Counted from the first letter of the stretch, positions 24,101 through 37,029 are shown. The stretch is 64,000 nt of DNA from Delphinus delphis (GCF_949987515.2 NC_082696.1:33460431-33524430), one strand, 5' to 3'. A program made the numbers and translations. Notes: generated from the sequence alone by a model not told the origin.

Positions 24101-25710
24101 CTTTTAAATTCATTTTTACTTACATTTTTATAATGTTCACCCTGACTAGTAATTTTTAGCCTTACCATAGATATTTTTTGTCATGTTCTCTCTAAATCTT
24201 AAAGCCCTAGAACTCTGAACCACAAGGCAAAAGTTTTTTTTTCTTGGACCTCCTTTCTAATATGGAATGACAAGTCTTAGGTCATAAAATATTAAATAAA
24301 AATGAAAAATTTCCTCAATGTTAACATGATTAGCTTGGATTAAAAAATAAAAGAGTCTGGCTTTTGCTAACTTGCATTACAGTCTGACCAAGGTAGAGCA
24401 ACATTCTTATTTGGGTACAGCCTACATACATATTTTTTTCCAATCCCAGACTGGTTCTTTTGGTTTAAGCTTTTTAATTCCAGTTCCAATTTCAATAAAC
24501 TTTATTGGCATGGCAAGGAATGCAAGCATGGCTAGAATCCATAAATTATGTTTGTGACTTTAGGGCAGAAGGTTTCACAGAGGAAATGGGATTTTTCTCC
24601 TTGCATCTTCATTTTCCATTAAGTAAGGGAAATGGAAGAGAATATTTCAGTCCTAGTAAGAGAGCAGAAGAAGGAAAGAAATGGACTTCTCAGTGGGGCT
24701 GCTTTTTGCAATGAGCCATGAGCTAGAAGCAAACGTTGTCTTTAAAGAAACAAAAGAAATACCAATTCAGTATTTTATATCAAAATAAAATGTATATATG
24801 AGAGAATATGTAGGTTCTGTGAGGCCTGATGTCTAATACAACTATGTGGACCCTTTTTAAGAAAAGAAATTACAATTAAAATTTAATTAGATTCAAAAGT
24901 GAATATTTAAGATGATAAAAAAGCACAATAAATTGTGTATTTTTAAAAGCTGACAAATAAACATCACAAAATTCAAGAAAAGCCTAACATTATTGTCATT
25001 AATTAATTATAATTAATTAACTGCCCATCATACCTGTATAATACTTTTTTATGTGACGATTCCTATGTTTTCTCTAAATGGAATGAAAAGATAATTCAGC
25101 CTGTCTTCTAGTCTTGTAGAACAAATGAGTTTTAATTAATGCTGGCTTAGAAACCTTTATTTCAGCCTCACAACTGGTAGTTGGTATTGTCATGCCAAGA
25201 TGCCCCTATATTGGAATGCCCAAAATAGGTGACTTTAAAAAACAGACATACACAATGTTTGTAGTACTGCTTTAGCTGTGTGCCCTACAATCAATCTGAA
25301 GAGTTCTATAAATTCCATTTTGCATAATTCTCATCAAAAAGAGAAAAATGTATGGTGCATTTACAGTTGTATATGCTGTGTTATTTAGCATGTTTCCAAC
25401 AGAAGAGGACTTCTGTTTTGAGTAGTCAGCCTCCCCTTGCTTTCGCTATTCAATGTTTGGAAAAGTTATCTCAGGCTAGCTTCTGGCTCCACAAATTTCA
25501 AAACCCTTTTCTCCTCTGCAACCTGCTTATATACTCTACTGTCAATTACTGTAGAGCCAGTTCACATACAATTTCTGCTCTTCCATCTTCATATCATGAC
25601 CCTGGGAGTGTCAGCACAGAATATCCATGGAAGTCATTTCTACACCAGGACAACCAGAAATAACTTAACTCTACATGAAAGTGATTGCAAACCACAAAAA
25701 TGTGTTCCAC
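21200..25710. other. Intergenic, almost no recognised repeat
   Basis: Apart from the purine tract at 22.6 kb I can name nothing in about 4.5 kb. It contains the short inverted repeats at 23,791-23,838 and the TAATTA palindrome at 24,999-25,020. ORFs (for example 25,352-25,663 and 25,437-25,742) overlap in several frames and look like chance. Confidence 0.5.
22590..22670. repeat. Purine-rich GGAA tract
   Basis: Clustered AGGAAGGAAAGAAGGAAGG units. Confidence 0.8.
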
Positions 25711-25711
25711 T

Positions 25712-25935
25712 AAATCAGGATTACTCAGCCTGGCAATATTGACATTTTGGGCCCAATAAATCTTTGTTGGTGGGAGGGAGGGACATTCTTTGAATTCCAG
25801 GTGTTTGGCAGCCTCCCTCTCCTCTATATGCCAGTAACATTCCCACCTCCCACCCAAGTTGTGAAACCCAAAAACGTCTCTAGACATTGCTGAATAGCTC
25901 TTGATGGGCAAAATTGTCCCCAGCTGATAATCAAT
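25712..25935 (-). mobile_element. MER20 hAT transposon remnant
   Basis: Complement of MER20: GCAATATTGACATTTTGGGC near one end, AACGTCTCTAGACATTGCTG and GGGCAAAATTGTCCCCAGCT at the other. Length about 220 bp fits a full copy. Confidence 0.8.
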
Positions 25936-26619
25936 GCATTAGACAATCAGTTGCGTTCCCAGCTCATCTAATTAACTGAATACCAAAAATATTCACCACT
26001 ACTCCAATATCTCTCAGTAGGGCAAAACATGGCACAGGGAAAGATGAAGAGGAAAGAGACAAAATCTTAACCAATTGCACATATAATAACTTTTATCTTC
26101 CACAAATTTTACGAAAAGCTTATGGTGATATGTGTACCTTGTTAGGGACTTCCCATGGTTTTGGAAGGGGGTCAATGTAAGAGGCTTTATAGATTAAGGT
26201 TCATTAACTTTAATAAATCCATTTCTGTTTGTAGTTGAGACTAGAAAGAAAATAATAACCCTTGATATTTTTATACTCTATTATTCAAGGGTTCCCTAAA
26301 CTTGGATAAAATGTTGCTGGTAGGCAGTGGTTGTTTAAATTGTACTGAATAGGGAAAAGCCTGGGTTTCCTCATTCATTATTACTCTCCTTGGTCTCTAG
26401 GGTGATGTGGCTGAAAGTCTGTTAGTGAAAAACGTATGTGTAGTGTTCAAATAATAAGGAACTGAGCATTAAATTAAGTTAAATATGTTTCTTGCCCGCA
26501 GTGTGATGTTTTTCAAGCACAGTTGGTGATAAAGCCCTTTTTCAGGGAACAGTCTTATTTTCTCACCAGACACTAGTATCATTTGGAAAAGAGTTTGATG
26601 AATGCTGGTGTTATGGTAA

Positions 26620-26835
26620 GAAGATGGCATTTGGCACGAGGCAGTTTGGGGTCCAAATCTTGGCTCAGCTCTTTACTGCAATATGTCTGTTATAAAGTCA
26701 ATTAACCTCTCCAAGTCTCTGAAATCTTATCTACAAAACTGGGATCAAAATACCTGCCCTATTGTATTATTGTGAGGTTTAAACACAACCCATAGAAAGT
26801 ACCTTGTGCTTTCTACGGTACATGGTACATGTACC
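26620..26835 (+). repeat. MIR SINE
   Basis: Core pattern: CCAAATCTTGGCTCAGCTCT, AATTAACCTCTCCAAGTCTC, AAACTGGGATCAAAATACCT. Confidence 0.8.
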
Positions 26836-27889
26836 CATAAATCACACCTCCTGTTAATGTTTTAGTGTGTTCCTTGAAACACTTTAAGGAAGCATTAATC
26901 TGAAATCATAGGGAAGACATTTGTATGGAGTTGTAATTCTATTAGTTTTTACTTAATGTAGATTGATTGAGTTTCTAGGGAGAATGAAATCTGCCTGGAT
27001 TTGTTGAACCCCATGAAATGCTCAATAGTAATTTGTGTAAAAATCTCTCAGCTCTAGAAGAAGCAAACAGCTTTTTCTAGTAGAGACTGATTCACCATTA
27101 ATTTAATATAGTCTTACATGAAATAGTAGTATTCTTAGTAAGGTTATACATCAAGTAGCAACCATGGTTGTGTCTAAGTGGGTAGGAGTTGTGACATTTT
27201 ACAGGTTTTCTTCTTTCTAATTTTTCTGTCATGGGTGTATATTATTTTTTGTAATGAGGAAATAAGTTATTTAAAAAAATTAAAATAGTAAACTCCTGAG
27301 TTCTTTGGTGTCAATGTTCTGGTAATGCTTATGTTCCTAGTAGGAAGGTAGTGCTATAAAAAACACAATTCTTCTGAGACCTAAAAATAATCATAGACTT
27401 TAAAACTAAAATCGATCTTAAGGATTATCTTTTCCTGTGATTTCCTATGAAATATGAAGAAATGGATTCCTGGAAGTTTAGAGTACTTGCAAGCAGTTAG
27501 TTAATGATACCACCAGGACTCCTGTGCTTTTCAACATGTTTCTGTGTAACAAACAATGAAGATCCTAGGTGACTGGGAGAAGGGTTGATTAAAAGGAATG
27601 TTCATGATTCATGTACTGTCAGTTCCATTATTCATATTTTAATTCCTTCCAAATTATCCTACTAGTGGACTCCCAACTGCCTTGTTGCTTTACCTCTTAA
27701 AACAAACTCTCAATGGCAAAAGTCTAAAATAGTCACAGACTGTCTTATGATCTTCCCCTGTCCCCATCTCCCTTTTGACATTTTCTCCCAAATTCTGAAT
27801 CTATGTCTCCTCCACTACCCACTGTCTTTCGCTATTCCTGGCTGCTTAAAGTCTCTATCCTGGCCTTCACGCCAAACCTCCCTATTTTA

Positions 27890-28170
27890 AAATGTTTAGG
27901 ATTCCAAATTCTTCCCTCCTTCCCTAGCTCTGGTTAACTCCAACCTAAACTTCAAGATTTTCCTCAAATCTGTGACCCTCTCTCTGAAGCCTATACCCAG
28001 TTCCCAAGGCAGCACTGGTGGTTGTTCCTTACAGTTGTCATTTATTAATGTTGTGGTGTGTTTCTTTTCCCAACTGGCATACGAGTCAGACAAGTCTTCT
28101 CCATTTTTGTAACAAGTTAGCCTGAAATAGGATGCTAAATAAATAGAGCCTGAATGAGTGAATTAGCCTC
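27890..28170 (+). repeat. L2-like LINE 3' end (tentative)
   Basis: TTCAAGATTTTCCTCAAATC then TCTCTGAAGCCTATACCCAG and a final GAATGAGTGAATT resemble L2. Diverged. Confidence 0.35.
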
Positions 28171-30500
28171 CTGAAGGTAGCTCATGACCACTAGATGTTT
28201 AGGGGAAAAGGATATGATAAAATAATTCAAACTGTGGTATAAATGACTGATAGAACTTCTACTCTACCCTCACAGGAACATTTGAATGCTTGATAAGACA
28301 AGTAAAATGATGGCATTTTAGACAAAGTGACTCTGGAGAGTGTCTATAATTCTTAACACATAGGCAACCAGGCTGTCCTGTTACATAGTCTGATCTGTAC
28401 TTGAAGTACGCAGCAACTAGAATAGTCTGGTACGAGGAAGTAGTGAGGCAAAACACTGGGAAATCCTAGGAAGGCACTGGGAAGTTGGAGGGAGAGGAAG
28501 AAATGAGAAAATATGCCTCAAACAACTAGGATTGCAGGTCCTAAAGCAGAAACTGGCAACGGAAACCTAGGATCACTGTTCCTCATAGAGATTTGGTCAC
28601 CAAACTGCTCTTTCACGATATTAAATTAAATACAGCCTCTTCTATGGTTGACATCAGAATAAATTTCATCCTCCAGTTTCACATTTCAGTAGCGGAAACA
28701 GACAACCCAGATCCCAAATTGTCCCCATAAAAAGTGAGAGAAACAGATGGGAGGGGAATAAGCAGAGTGAAGATATTTTGTCACCCATCCTTGCTTAGAA
28801 AATGACAGAAATTAATTGCTTCTCTATCTGTGTTTTCACAGCCGATTGTTTGTACCTCAGTTGTGCCTATCATTTTTGCCTTTACTCCTAATTCTTTTCC
28901 ACATGTCACCCTCCAAGTCCCCACACTCACCATTAGATGGTAGCTCAAGCTCTTGGAGTTATGGGACACTGTGCGCTACCTTCTTACCCTTCAATGCCCG
29001 GTAGAGAGCACTAAATATATCAGTAGAAAGAAAGGGAGGGGAAGGAGGGAGGGAAAGATGCAGAGAGAAATTGCCCTATTAGGAAGGTATTGATTAGCAT
29101 GAAGTGGGCGTATGGGGTGGCTGGCGGGCAGGGGGTGGTGGCTGCGGGGGAGTGGAGGTAATTGGATGAGCTGGAGTTGGAAAAACGGAGGTAGAAGGTT
29201 AAGAGGAAGAAAAGGGAGATGGAGATGATAGATCAATTGCAAAACCTAGTTTCAAATTCACTTGCATTTTCTCTGATTACTGCTGAGAGTTTTGCAGTCT
29301 GGTGTTTCAATTTGTATTGAACTAGTTAGGGCCAACTTTTCAAATTATTTCACTGCTAAATAATTAATCTACCCCAGGCTCCTTAGTAAACTGATCAGCA
29401 GCTGTATTACTACCGGACAAAATAGTTCTGTTATGTGTCTTGTCACTTGCCAACTCAGGTGTAATTTTTCTTCATTGAGAAATCATACCGTTGGATCTGA
29501 ATCACATACTTTCTTTTTAATGCAGGAGTAGGTTGCAATAATGTAAAGGCATTTCTAGTGTCTTACCTAGGGCCCTCAAACATGTCTATTTGCTAAGATT
29601 TATAGATTCTGTACCAAGATTTATTTTTCTTAAGAATTTGGAAGACCTGGTAAGTCATCCTAATCCCTTTCTCTCACCAAAATCCAAGGATAACTGGCAG
29701 AATGTCACATAGAGGAGATAGAAACTTAAAAGCTACTAGAATTCTGTGATTTAGAGATGAATAAACTTAGATTACATTTTAACCAGTAGCCTTTCCTTAT
29801 GTAGATACCATTCCTGGCACCATTCACCCTGACAAGGGGTTAATTAACATATGCTTGAGGATGCACTATTAAATCTTAGGGCACTTCGACTTCCTGTGAC
29901 TTGGCAATTTTTATCTAAAAAGGTTTACGAAGCAGGAAGGTAGAACCTCTTGAGTTATGCTATAGATCTACAAAACTTAAGTACCCATTCTCCTGGGGTA
30001 GTTTTGCTTATTTATTGGGAGACTTAGCTTTTGGTTTACAAAAATAAAACGAATACACTAAAATAGAAATAAGTAAATGTATCAAGGTAAAAGGAAAACC
30101 AGGGTAGAAGAGTAAAATGAGACCACTGGAAATTGAGTATATAAAAATAGAGACCAATAAGTTGTACATAATTGCTAAATAATGACCACAGATTTAGCTC
30201 TGAGTTTCCCAGCAGCCCAAGTAAAAAAGGAAACCCAGATAGTTACACAATTATTCATAAAATATAAAAAGAAATGGTTTCAAAGGAAAAAAATGTTATC
30301 TCTTAATCATACAATCTTTTCTTATACTGAGTAAAAATTTTACTTTTGCTAACATTATTACCAAAGTGACTTGAACCCAGGCTTGGTTTCAAATGCAAAA
30401 TACAATAAAATTATCTATGTTTGTGACATTTTTGAGATATCACAATATCAGTTGTAATGATGGAAGTTATTTCTTGGCCATCTATATATTTTACTTGTTT
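28171..30500. other. Intergenic, no recognised feature
   Basis: Contains a purine-rich stretch at 29,020-29,220 with several G-runs. No gene signal. Confidence 0.5.
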
Positions 30501-30632
30501 ATCATCCATCTCCCTCTGTTAGAATATAAATACAGTGCAGGGATTTTTGCCTACTTTGCACCCTGTTGTTCAAGCGGAATAGTACCCAGCACTGTGAGGC
30601 ACACAGTGAATATTTATTAAATAAATGAAGAA
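30501..30632 (+). repeat. L2/MIR-like 3' end
   Basis: AGTACCCAGCACTGTGAGGC then ACAGTGAATATTTATTAAAT and AAATGAAG: the usual 3' end of an old LINE2/MIR element. Confidence 0.5.
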
Positions 30633-31096
30633 AAAATCAGGTTGTGTAGGACAGGCTGACAGATGTCTGAGTCATACCACCCTAATTAAGGGTGTATAAC
30701 CAGTAACTGGATCCTACGCTATCAACCTGATTACGATTTGTTTACTGAGATATTTTACAATGGAAAGACAACATTCTGAATATGAGGTATGAACTTACCT
30801 TTCCTTTCTTGAAGCTATCTAGAAAGGGACAAAATCCTCAAACACTCAGATCTAAGATGAATTAAACAGCCCTAAACTCTTTTAGGGTGCAATCTCACTT
30901 CACCCAGGATGCCTTGGATTTAGAATCACAGCTCTCATTGCTGCAGCAGGAGCTGAGTCCTGAGTATCATACGATGAGTTGTAAACCTAAACCTTCATTA
31001 TCTCTGGGTGCAGATAAGTGATGTTGACAGCTGTTTGTTATGCACAAAAGAAAATATTTCATTAGCAGGAAGAACACAAAAAGAAATAAACGAATA

Positions 31097-31130
31097 TGTC
31101 TGTATTCTTTTTTTTTTTGTCTGTATTCTT
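31097..31130. repeat. 13-bp direct repeats flanking only a T-run
   Basis: TGTCTGTATTCTT at 31,097-31,109 and again at 31,118-31,130, separated only by T residues. Looks like a retroposon target duplication with tail only. Confidence 0.7.
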
Positions 31131-31369
31131 GATCAATATTGTAGCTATAAACAAAAATGTATTAGAAATGAAATAAAGGAAAAAATGAGCTTCAATATCT
31201 TGCATCAGAATAATAGTTTTAAACTCCAATGGCCATAGGAGTTAAGATTTTCTTACCCTGTTCTTTTGTTCTTAAACCTTCTCTTCAGGGGTTTGTTCTT
31301 TCATTATCTCAGAATTCTACATCTTTTCCTGCCAGACTATAAAGCCATTTGACCTTGAAAAGTCTTTTC

Positions 31370-31520
31370 ATTCATCCATCCATCCTTTCATTCATTCCTC
31401 AACACCATGCATCCATTCATTCATTCCTCAACTATCATTAATTGAACAACTATGTGACAGTAATTATTTTATGTGTGGAGATACAATGATAAACAATACA
31501 CAATCCTTGAATTCCACCAA
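31370..31520 (-). repeat. L2-like fragment
   Basis: TTCATTCATTCCTCAACTAT, AATTGAACAACTATGTGACA and GAGATACAATGATAAACAAT follow the complement of an L2 3' end. Confidence 0.55.
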
Positions 31521-32411
31521 ATTAGAGTGACAGCGTATGCACCAATGAAACAAAAATTTGATTTCTGAGGAGGCAATGATCGCTAGAATTAATGACCAAC
31601 TGATTCAGGTAAAAAAGATTCAAGCAAGTGGTTATGATGACATGGGCTATGGGCCTTGTAGAAAATAGAGGAAATATAGTCTCAGCCCTTTCAATAGGTT
31701 ATAATCTATAGAAGACAATACAGTGAAAGTTACCACAGGAAATAAACCAAATGTAAATGATGGTTAATCTTCAAGATAACTATTATAAAGGCAATTTCCT
31801 AGTTTATGTGTTCCTCTGACTAAAGAATATAGTTATACCAAACCAAAATGTTATTGCTAGCATTTATAGTAAAGGATTTGTAACAGAAGGTTAAGAAATG
31901 TATTCATTGCAAATACAGAAACTTACAAATACACTTCTAAAATTTTATAAATTTTCTATCACAAATGAACCTTTGTATGGTATTTCAATATATTTTTACC
32001 ATTCAAAATTAGCGGGAGTTTTTAATTTGGAGGAAAGTTTATTTTATTTTTTTTTCCAGTTTTATTGAATATGTTGACATACAGACTGTATAAATTTAAG
32101 GTGTACAGTATAATGATTTGAGTTACATACATCATATGATGACCACAATAAGTTTATTGAACATCCATCATCTCATATAGATACAAATAAAAGAAAAAGA
32201 AAAAATATTTTTTCCTTGTGATGAGAACTCAGGATTTACTCTCTTAATAACTTTCATATATAACATACAGCAGTGTTAATTATATTAATAACGTTGTACA
32301 TTACATCCCTAGTACTTATTTATCTTATATTTGGAAGTTTGTACCTTTTGACCACCTTTATCCAATGCCCTGTGCCCCTCCTCTGGCAATCACAAATCTG
32401 ATCTTTTTTTT

Positions 32412-32598
32412 TTTTTTTTACGCGGGCCTCTCACTGTTGTGGCCTCTCCCGTTGCGGAGCACAGACTGCGGACGCGCAGGCTTAGCGGCCATGGCTCACG
32501 GGCCCAGCCGCTCCGCGGCATGTGGGACCTTCCCGGACCGGGGCACGAACCCGTGTCTCCTGCATCAGACTCTCAACCACTGCGCCACCAGGGAAGCC
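32412..32598 (-). mobile_element. Short CHR-type SINE
   Basis: CAAATCTGATCTTTTTT occurs at 32,393 onward and again at 32,599 onward. The body lacks GGCAGGCGG-type bases in the head (CATCAGACTCTCAACC). Confidence 0.92.
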
Positions 32599-33103
32599 CA
32601 AATCTGATCTTTTTTTTCTGTGTTTGTTTGTTTTGAAGTATAACTAACACTATGTTAGTTCCTTTTGCACAATGTAGTGTGATTTGATATTTCTATAACA
32701 TTTCAAAATGATCACCACAATAATTCTAGTTACCATCTGTCACCATACAAAGATATTACATTATTATTGACTATATTTCCCACACTGTACATTTCACCCC
32801 ATGACTCATTTTGAAGTTTGTACTTCTTAATTTCCCTCACCTATTTCACTCATCCTACACTCCCATCCCCTCTGGCAACCACCTGTCTGTTCACTATAGC
32901 TATGAGTCTGTTTCTGTTTTGTTGTTTGTTCATTAGTTTTGTTTTTTAGATTTCATTGTACATATAAGTGAAATCATATAGTATTTGTCTTTGTCTGACT
33001 TATTTCATTTAGCATAATGTCCTCTAGGTCTATCTAGGTCTAATCCATTTGTTGTCACAAATGACAAGGTTTCATTCTTTTTATGGCTGAGTAGTATTCC
33101 ATT

Positions 33104-33145
<42 letters not shown>
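33104..33145. repeat. (TG)n(TA)n microsatellite
   Basis: TG units followed by TA units, inside the antisense L1. Confidence 0.95.
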
Positions 33146-33511
33146 CCACATCTTCTTTATTCAGTTCAACTATTGATGTCCACTTACGTGCTTCCATATC
33201 TTGGTTATTGTAAATAATGCTACAGTGAGCATAAGGGTGCATATATCTTTTCTAATTAGAGTTTTTGTTTTGTTTGGAAAAATACCCTGGAGTGGAATTG
33301 CTGGATATATGGTAGTTCTATTTTTAATTTTTTGGAGGAAACTCCATACTATTTTCTATAGCGGCTGCACCAATTTATGTCCCCACTAGCATTATACAAG
33401 GGTTCTCATTTCTTCACATCCTCATTGACATTTATTATTTCTTGTCTTTTTGATAATAGCCATTCTGACAGGTGTGAGGAGATAACTCATTGTGGTCAAA
33501 GTGAGTGTTTT

Positions 33512-33723
33512 TTTTTTTTTTTTTTTTTTTTTGTGGTACACGAGCCTCTGGCTGTTGTGGCCTCTCCCGCTGCGGAGCACAGGCTCCGGATGCGCAGGCT
33601 CAGCGGCCATGGCTCACGGGCCCAGCCACTCCGCGGCAAATGGGATCCTCCCGGACCGGGGCACGAACCCGTGTCCCCTGCATCAGCAGGCGGACCCCCA
33701 ACCACTGCGCCACCAGGGAAGCC
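33512..33723 (-). mobile_element. Short CHR-type SINE
   Basis: CAAAGTGAGTGTTTT at 33,497-33,511 is repeated exactly at 33,724-33,738. Confidence 0.93.
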
Positions 33724-33759
33724 CAAAGTGAGTGTTTTGAAATGGTATATTTCTTAACA

Positions 33760-33915
33760 CTGCAGACTGTAGAGTCAGAGTGCCTGGATTTGTGCTTTAG
33801 CTCACCACTTAAGCAAATTGCTTAATCTACTTGAGCACCAGTTTTCTTATTTTTCATTTGAGCTTGTAAAGTGGGTATAATAACTTTAAGGATCAAATGA
33901 GATAACCCATGTGTA
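33760..33915 (+). repeat. MIR SINE
   Basis: GACTGTAGAGTCAGAGTGCC, AATTGCTTAATCTACTTGAG, GATCAAATGAGATAACCCAT. Confidence 0.75.
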
Positions 33916-33919
33916 TTAA

Positions 33920-34432
33920 ACTTCCTATTGATGCTGTAACAAATTATTACAAACTTAGTAGCTAAAAATTATACAAATTTATTATCTTAGAGTTCTGGAA
34001 GTCGGAGAAGTGGATTTCAGTGACTAAAATGAAGGTGTTAGTAGGGCTGCATTCCACATGGAGGCTCTAGAGGAGAATCTATTCACTTGACTTTCCCAGC
34101 TTCTAAAAGCCACCTGCATTCCTTGGCTCCTGGCCCCCTTCTCCGTCTTGAAAGCTAGCAGTGTAGCATTATCTCTCTCGTCTCTTATCTCTGCTTCCAT
34201 CCTTCCATTTTTTTTCTCCCTTATTCTATTGCTTCTCTCTTAGAAGGACCCTGTGGATTACATTGGGCCCATCCAGATATTCCAAGATAATATTGCCATC
34301 TCAAGATCCTTAACTTAATCACATCTGTAAAGTCTCATTTGCCATGTAAAGGAGTATATTCACATATTCACAGCTTCCAGGTATTTTGGGAGGAGGGTGG
34401 GAGCTTGTCATTATTCTGCCTACCACCCACAT
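33920..34432 (+). repeat. LTR-like interspersed repeat, related to the 11.3 kb copy
   Basis: Has ACTTCCTATTGATGCTGTAA, ACAAACTTAGTAGCTAAAAA, CATTGGGCCCATCCAGATAT and ends ATTCTGCCTACCACC. Same plan as 11,269-11,717, more diverged. Confidence 0.6.
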
Positions 34433-35169
34433 AAAGTGTTTTTTTTTAATTAGCTAGTATTATTATTTCCATGTACATTCCCATTGACCACCAAGCTTCT
34501 CTAAAGTTTATAAAAATTAGTTAACTGACCATTTTACATTATGCAGAAACTGAAACAAAACTAGGTTTTAATCAACTCAGCCTCTGATTCTTTTCCCAGA
34601 CTATTGTAGTCTGTCATCCTTTGACTTTCTGCTGAGATCAGTGGACCATTAGCTTATATCAGCTGTAGTTGTCAACAAGTGAAGAGCTAATTGACTATTT
34701 CATTATGGCCCCAAAGAAATTACATGTGATTTTAATACTCCACTGTGCTTGTACGGCTATTTCTTAATGAACTCTGAGTTTATTTAGTTTAGGCAGTTGT
34801 GAAGCTTTAAAAGCATATAAACGGATGTTACGACATAAAGGTATTTTATATGTCTTCTGACAGAACTTCTCAGGTGATTTAAAACCATTCAACAACGAAA
34901 TGAGAGCTTACTTCCAGGATAGACAGGTGTTGCAGTCAATGAGCGGCACATTTTGAGAAAACTACTTCACAGAAAGCCTGTTCAAGGAAGTTCAAGCTCA
35001 AAAGAGTAGTTTACATCTCATGCCTTTTTTCCCCCCTGCCAGTCACAACTATCACTTTCTTCGAGATATAGCTTAAAACTGGTCATCCCCAAAAGCTTTT
35101 CCCTCCTACTGCACTTCATCAGGACCTAATATTTTGCTATCTATTTCTTCACATTTTGAATATATTATA

Positions 35170-35205
<36 letters not shown>

Positions 35206-36690
35206 GATTTGTTTTCTCTTATTTTTTTTTGTCTGTTAATCTCAAATGTAAACTGCTATCCTGTATCTCCCATAGAGTAACTAGCAGCGTGTAGTACACT
35301 TAATAAATGCTTGCAAGTGGCAAAATGAGTTCTTTGCTTTGATTAAAGAGGACTTCAGCACTGAAATGTGCCCCTATGTTTGTGTGTAGGTTTTAATGGT
35401 TCATTTTCTTGTCTGACTTCCCCTGGTTATGAATGTGGTGGCAGCACCAACAGTGTAGGGAGGATTTTATTGGAGAACATTTAGAGGATTAGAAAAATCT
35501 CTAGAGCTTTGGAAGCACCACATTTGTGTTCAGAATTCTATTTCATTCTGTCTCAAGACCAGAATAAGCAAAGAAGAAAGATGGCAAGATCCACAGGGTT
35601 CCATATGTGAAGCCAGCCCCCGCCCCTCCGAAGTAAGTGGGAGGAAGGAAGGAACATGATCACTAGAGAATTTCTCATTCAGCTGTATTAATTCTCCTCA
35701 GGCTGCAACTTTGCATACAAGCTTTTAACCCTGCAAAATGTATTATTAAATACATGATGTATTTAATTAGTTTTAAGAGTTATCCTCTTTCTTGGGTTTT
35801 ACTAAAATAAAAAACAAAAAAAAAAATACCCCAGGATAATTTGTCTATTCAGAACAAAATAATTCAAACAGGATTCAATAGGATGCTGTATAGCTGGTGC
35901 CCTTTATGCCTTTTTTCTTATAGTGAGCCAGGGAAAAATATACTTTTTTTGGTGTGGAAATTGCCCACTATTATAAAGGGTTAATAAGATACCATGTAGA
36001 TATCATATAGTAGATACCATATAGGTACGATATAGTACCCCAGAAAAAGTGATTTATCAAACACATACTAGGGTATCATGAAGACCAAACATTTTTTCCC
36101 TCAATCTTTTATCAACATCATTAGACTAGGCTTTTTGAAAATGCGGAGAGACTCTGAAGTCAGAATATACCAGATCTGGAAGTGACTGTCACTGTCCCAT
36201 CCCTCCACCTCAATCCAATTCACACTTTTATGATTGGCTTCCTTTTTGACCCATGCTTGTTAATTATACCCAGCTGTAGGCAAATTGCTCTTCCAAATTG
36301 ACAACACTGAGCTCTCAAGCTGCTCACATTTTTTTTTTTCCCTTCCCCGGATAAAACCTTTGGATCATGCATTATCTTGACTAGTGTTTTCTAAACTAAT
36401 CTTCAGTTATGGATATTTTAAAGGGTTCAGGGGACTCACAAAGTAACTCTGGGTTTGCGTACAGTGTGTTTCTTTCCACTTGATCCAAAATTTCCTAAGA
36501 GCATACAGAGAGGAGGATTTCCTTAGAGACATAAGCACATAGCTATCACAATTCCATTTGTTTCTGGATGCTCTGGTGTCAAGATCTCAGTAGTAACTGG
36601 CCAGGTTCCAGCACTACTCGTGGGATCAATGGGCTTTGCCCTACAGTCTCCAACGCTCATCCAGAACAATAGCTTTCAAAGGCATAACAC
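34433..36690. other. Intergenic, little recognised
   Basis: Holds a (CA)n tract at 35,171-35,202 and a possible L2 end at 35,210-35,315 (CTTAATAAATGCTTGCAAG). Nothing else named. Confidence 0.5.
35171..35202. repeat. (CA)16 microsatellite
   Basis: Uninterrupted CA units. Confidence 0.96.
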
Positions 36691-36691
36691 T

Positions 36692-36800
36692 TTTTTTTTT
36701 TTTTTCTGGACGTCGGTGTTCTGTTCAAGGGCTTTATTGTCAGAAATTCTCTGCCCCTTCCTTCCTGGAGGACTCTATTGACAACATACATACCCATGCA
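36692..36800 (-). pseudogene. Possible 3' end of a processed transcript (retrocopy), parent unknown
   Basis: On the - strand AATAAA is followed about 25-30 nt later by a run of A, as in a polyadenylated cDNA. A weak flanking match (CAAAGGCATAACAC versus GCAAGGCTATGAC) may be a decayed target duplication. No protein frame was recognised. Confidence 0.4.
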
Positions 36801-37029
36801 AGGCTATGACTGTGAGGAAGTGCTTTTAGTTTTCTGTTTGTTTGTTTTTGTTTTTTCTGCTTTCAGAGAGAAAATAGAACCTCATTTCCGTCCACCAGCC
36901 TAAGAAGCTCTATCTGATGAATTTGCATTGAGAATTTTGACAACTAATTCAAATGAACGTTTTTAGAGATGAGAATTAGGTACATAAATATTGGGGGAAT
37001 GGGGGAAAAATGAAATTCAGAATCAGAAT

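Larger units (their letters stand above)
32050..33500 (-). mobile_element. L1M 3' end, antisense, with one SINE inside and one at its end
   Basis: Complement of an L1M 3' UTR (GACATACAGACTGTATAAAT) and ORF2 end (CTATCTAGGTCTAATCCATT, GAGTAGTATTCCATTTGTG, CCATTCTGACAGGTGTGAGG). SINEs lie at 32,412-32,598 and 33,512-33,723. No intact frame. Confidence 0.85.

Noticed and set aside
29100..29160. G-quadruplex candidate in a G-rich patch
   Set aside because: Loops between the G-runs are 8-10 nt, outside the usual limit.
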